From contig CAUUCP010000005.1 of the NCBI GenBank assembly GCA_963543925.1, positions 1 to 64,000 of the forward strand: a stretch of 64,000 nt of DNA. The letters run 5' to 3'. A model generated the notes under the pieces. It searched no databases and was not told where the DNA came from. It saw only the letters and a program-made list of their open reading frames with translations. Positions 61,890 to 64,000 of the stretch are shown in pieces; position 1 is the stretch's first letter, and every line of letters starts with the position of its first letter. The position numbers and the translations under genes are program-made. Source of the DNA: Bacteroides_D sp963543925 (lineage in GTDB: Bacteria > Bacteroidota > Bacteroidia > Bacteroidales > CAJPTX01).

Positions 61890-63245
61890 ATGGAGATGAG
61901 TAGTATGTGGAAAAAACTCGTGACAACGCTCGCCTTTGTCGGATTGCTGGGGGGCGTATTTGCACAGAGTGGGACGGTACCGTTAGAGATAGTAAAATCC
62001 GACGAAGGACGCATTGAGATCCGCAAGACGGAATTCGAGGGATCTACAGATGATCCTGATAATGTGATCATCAACAAGATTCTAGAGAAGGCAGAAGAGT
62101 CACCCTACAATATCGAAAAGGGATTTTTCTATGCCGTGGTGATCTATCCGAAGAAAGGTTTTGCTGTTGAAAAGGTGGTTTGGGAAAATGAGAATGGGAA
62201 TCCTAAGCAGAGGGATTTGACTATACAGAATCGTTTCAATAGTAACGGCGAATTTCAGTACAAGTTCGCCTTGTTTGGTTATAGCAGCAAAACACCCGTA
62301 ACGAGCTCGAAGCTTATTCCTACGTTTGTCAAAAGCTCTGTCGTAGTGAATTTCCCTCCCCTAGAGCGTGAGAAGGGGAGTTTCAAGCTTTTCTCTTTGG
62401 AAGATAAGGATAATCCAAAGGAACTCGCTACGGGGGATGAGGTGCCGCAGGAGTCTTTTGTCAAGATTCAGGTAACCCCGTTTGATAAGACTAAGCGCCC
62501 GAAGGTGAGTTATATGAACAAGACCAAGATGGTTTCTATGCGTTCTCTGGTGGGGAAGTCTGGTGTATTCGAAGGGCAGTTCAATGTAGGGAAGGATAAT
62601 GTAACGCTTGATGACATTACATTTGAAAAAGACAACGTACAGGTTGTGGTCACCTTCCCGCCTAAGAAACTAGGTACCATGGTGCTCAAGAGTAAAGAAA
62701 TGGATAATGCGGAACTAAAGGAGCTCAAGGGATCAGAATCCGTACTCCGGAATTCGGAACTCGCGTTTGAAATTACCACTGCTGATCCCGCAAAAGAACC
62801 AACCTTGACCTATATTTATGCTCAGGAGCAGTTGGATCAAGAGGGGAAAGGGAAAATGGGAAAAGAGGAAGACGAGAAGGTCGATCTCCCCTTAAAGAAG
62901 GGAGATGATGGTATCTACAGAGCCACCTTGACTAAGGTGTTATTCCCCGTGAGTTTCCAGCTTAAGTTTGGGAATGAAGATGTGACTAACCCAGTGGAAG
63001 AGAGTGTGTTGGACAATGTCTCGGTATTCCCTAATCCGTTCGATAGTCGCTTCTATATCCAAGCTCCAGAAGGAGAGGTGACGGGCTATGAACTCCTCTC
63101 GTTGCAGGGACAACTCCTTCAAACTGGCGTAGTCACGGGGGCAAAGAGTGTGGTCAATACCGAAGAGCTCCCCTTGGGAATGTACCTCCTTCGTGTAAAA
63201 GGAGTGCGTGGCGAGACAAAGACCTTGCGTATTATAAAGCGTTAA
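61890..63245 (+). CDS. Secreted protein with T9SS type A sorting domain
   Basis: 451 residues; in-frame ATGs at 61890, 61896 and 61905 are possible, the last with GGAGATGAG ahead. The signal peptide ends at VFA25. The central part (about 30-375) is a Lys/Glu-rich beta protein with repeated segments (SSVVVNFPPLEREKGSFKL, VQVVVTFPPKKLGTMVL) that look like two or three related domains; I recognise no family. The last 75 residues are a T9SS type A signal: VSVFPNPFDSRFYIQ, LPLGMYLLRVKG and basic end RIIKR. It is a surface or secreted cargo of unknown activity. Confidence 0.85.
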   Translation: MEMSSMWKKLVTTLAFVGLLGGVFAQSGTVPLEIVKSDEGRIEIRKTEFEGSTDDPDNVIINKILEKAEESPYNIEKGFFYAVVIYPKKGFAVEKVVWENENGNPKQRDLTIQNRFNSNGEFQYKFALFGYSSKTPVTSSKLIPTFVKSSVVVNFPPLEREKGSFKLFSLEDKDNPKELATGDEVPQESFVKIQVTPFDKTKRPKVSYMNKTKMVSMRSLVGKSGVFEGQFNVGKDNVTLDDITFEKDNVQVVVTFPPKKLGTMVLKSKEMDNAELKELKGSESVLRNSELAFEITTADPAKEPTLTYIYAQEQLDQEGKGKMGKEEDEKVDLPLKKGDDGIYRATLTKVLFPVSFQLKFGNEDVTNPVEESVLDNVSVFPNPFDSRFYIQAPEGEVTGYELLSLQGQLLQTGVVTGAKSVVNTEELPLGMYLLRVKGVRGETKTLRIIKR

Positions 63246-63264
63246 GTATACATAGTGTGTATAC
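63246..63264. terminator. Short hairpin after the T9SS cargo gene
   Basis: GTATACA and TGTATAC pair around TAGTG immediately after the stop at 63245. A T-rich TTTATTTTT lies a few bases further on. Weak terminator candidate. Confidence 0.35.
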
Positions 63265-63343
63265 GAAGTGGTTTATTTTTCCTAACTTGCCAACAAGAAA
63301 AAAGGCAGTCTTTTGCCAATCACTTACCTAAAACGTTACACCA

Positions 63344-64000
63344 ATGGTTAAGGAATTGGATTCGTTGTTCTCTTCGAGTGCAAAGCGGATGCGTCGCTCC
63401 GCGATCCGTGAATTGTTGAAGTTGGTTCAGAAGCCCGACATCATCTCGTTTGCTGGCGGCTTGCCCGCACCAGAGACCTTCCCTGTGGAAGAGATGAAAG
63501 AGATCATCGTAAAGATGTTGGACGAAGAGGGACGCCAAGCCATGCAGTATGGGGCTACGGAGGGGGATATGCGCCTCCGCGAGCTCTTGGTAGCACGTTA
63601 CCAGAAGCAGGGCCTCAAGGTCTCTCTTGAAAACTTGATTATTACCACCGCTTCGCAACAAGCACTGGACTTGCTCCCTAAGATCTTTGTAGACAAGGGA
63701 GATACTATCATTTGCGGATTGCCCTCATACTTGGGAGCGCTACAAGCGTTTGTCAACTATGGTGCTAATCTGGTCGGAGTACCGCTGGATGACAAGGGGA
63801 TGCGTGCTGACCTGCTCGACGCCAAGCTCGCCGAGTTGCAGAAGCAGGGGATTCGCCCTAAGTTCATCTACTGTATCCCTGACTTCCAGAACCCTGCGGG
63901 TATTACCATGCCCGAGTCGCGACGGAAAGAGATTATCGCCATTGCGCAGAAGTATGATATCTTGATCCTTGAGGATAGCCCTTACCGTGAAATCCGATTT
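63344..64000 (+). CDS. PLP-dependent aminotransferase (partial, C-terminus outside window)
   Basis: 219 visible residues, truncated by the window end. The N-terminus MVKELDSLFSSSAKRMRRS leads into the class I/II aminotransferase fold typical of the 2-aminoadipate/LysN-like group: ISFAGGLPAPETFPVEEM, YGATEGDMRLRELL, ITTASQQALDL and FIYCIPDFQNPAGITM. The PLP-binding lysine lies beyond the window, so the substrate cannot be assessed. Family-level call only. Confidence 0.85.
   Translation, partial: MVKELDSLFSSSAKRMRRSAIRELLKLVQKPDIISFAGGLPAPETFPVEEMKEIIVKMLDEEGRQAMQYGATEGDMRLRELLVARYQKQGLKVSLENLIITTASQQALDLLPKIFVDKGDTIICGLPSYLGALQAFVNYGANLVGVPLDDKGMRADLLDAKLAELQKQGIRPKFIYCIPDFQNPAGITMPESRRKEIIAIAQKYDILILEDSPYREIRF

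Overview
The window looks like a chromosomal segment of a Bacteroidota species close to Porphyromonas. Sequence signs are several secreted proteins with type IX secretion (T9SS) C-terminal signals, a PorP/SprF-family protein, BspA-like surface proteins, DUF1573 and DUF3127 proteins, a lipoprotein TamA homologue (TamL type), carboxypeptidase-regulatory-type outer-membrane receptors, and many promoters with the Bacteroidota -7 box TAnnTTTG. Species level cannot be settled from the sequence alone. No intact transposase, rRNA or CRISPR array is visible.

Layout. 1-748 (minus, cut by the edge): HNH endonuclease-like protein. 852-6167: putative metallopeptidase/barrel protein, an ECF sigma factor with an overlapping membrane partner, and a CAP-domain lipoprotein. 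6215-15023: two BspA-like surface proteins, one very large with a T9SS signal and one with 75-bp tandem repeats, flanking a two-gene AbiL/RloAB-type phage-defence pair. 15157-15915: repeat-rich, MITE-like DNA without a gene, then tRNA-Arg(CCG). 16126-22570: FKBP lipoprotein, DUF3127 protein, beta-helix lipoprotein, mnmH, a parS-like palindrome, and polA with an apparently dead proofreading domain. 22649-27129: TonB-dependent receptor, nfo, ddl. 27264-27607: second copy of the MITE-like repeat. 27893-34668: three FKBP-like lipoproteins followed by sbcD-sbcC. 34804-36453: AAA-ATPase/PD-(D/E)XK protein, then a third repeat copy. 36934-44546: a same-strand run with a DUF1573 protein, an ABC exporter pair, an outer-membrane barrel, nadC and nadA. 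44732-49971: acyl-CoA synthetase-like enzyme, an unknown secreted protein, and a T9SS type B cargo paired with PorP/SprF. 49989-55530: mutS2, an rRNA/tRNA methyltransferase and tamL. 55700-63245: thiol-disulfide oxidoreductase, fbp, then the tight pyk-GNAT-lolD-trmN6 run and another T9SS cargo. 63344-64000: PLP aminotransferase cut by the window end.

Themes. Envelope biogenesis dominates: lipoproteins, FKBP chaperones, TamL, LolD-like ATPase, T9SS cargo and partner. The second theme is DNA repair and maintenance: polA, nfo, sbcCD, mutS2 and a possible parS. The accessory signal is concentrated in 11.2-16 kb, with the defence pair, repeat-variable adhesin and mobile-element remnants beside a tRNA gene. 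Promoter boxes repeatedly fall just upstream of the start codons preferred here, which helped correct several over-long reading frames.
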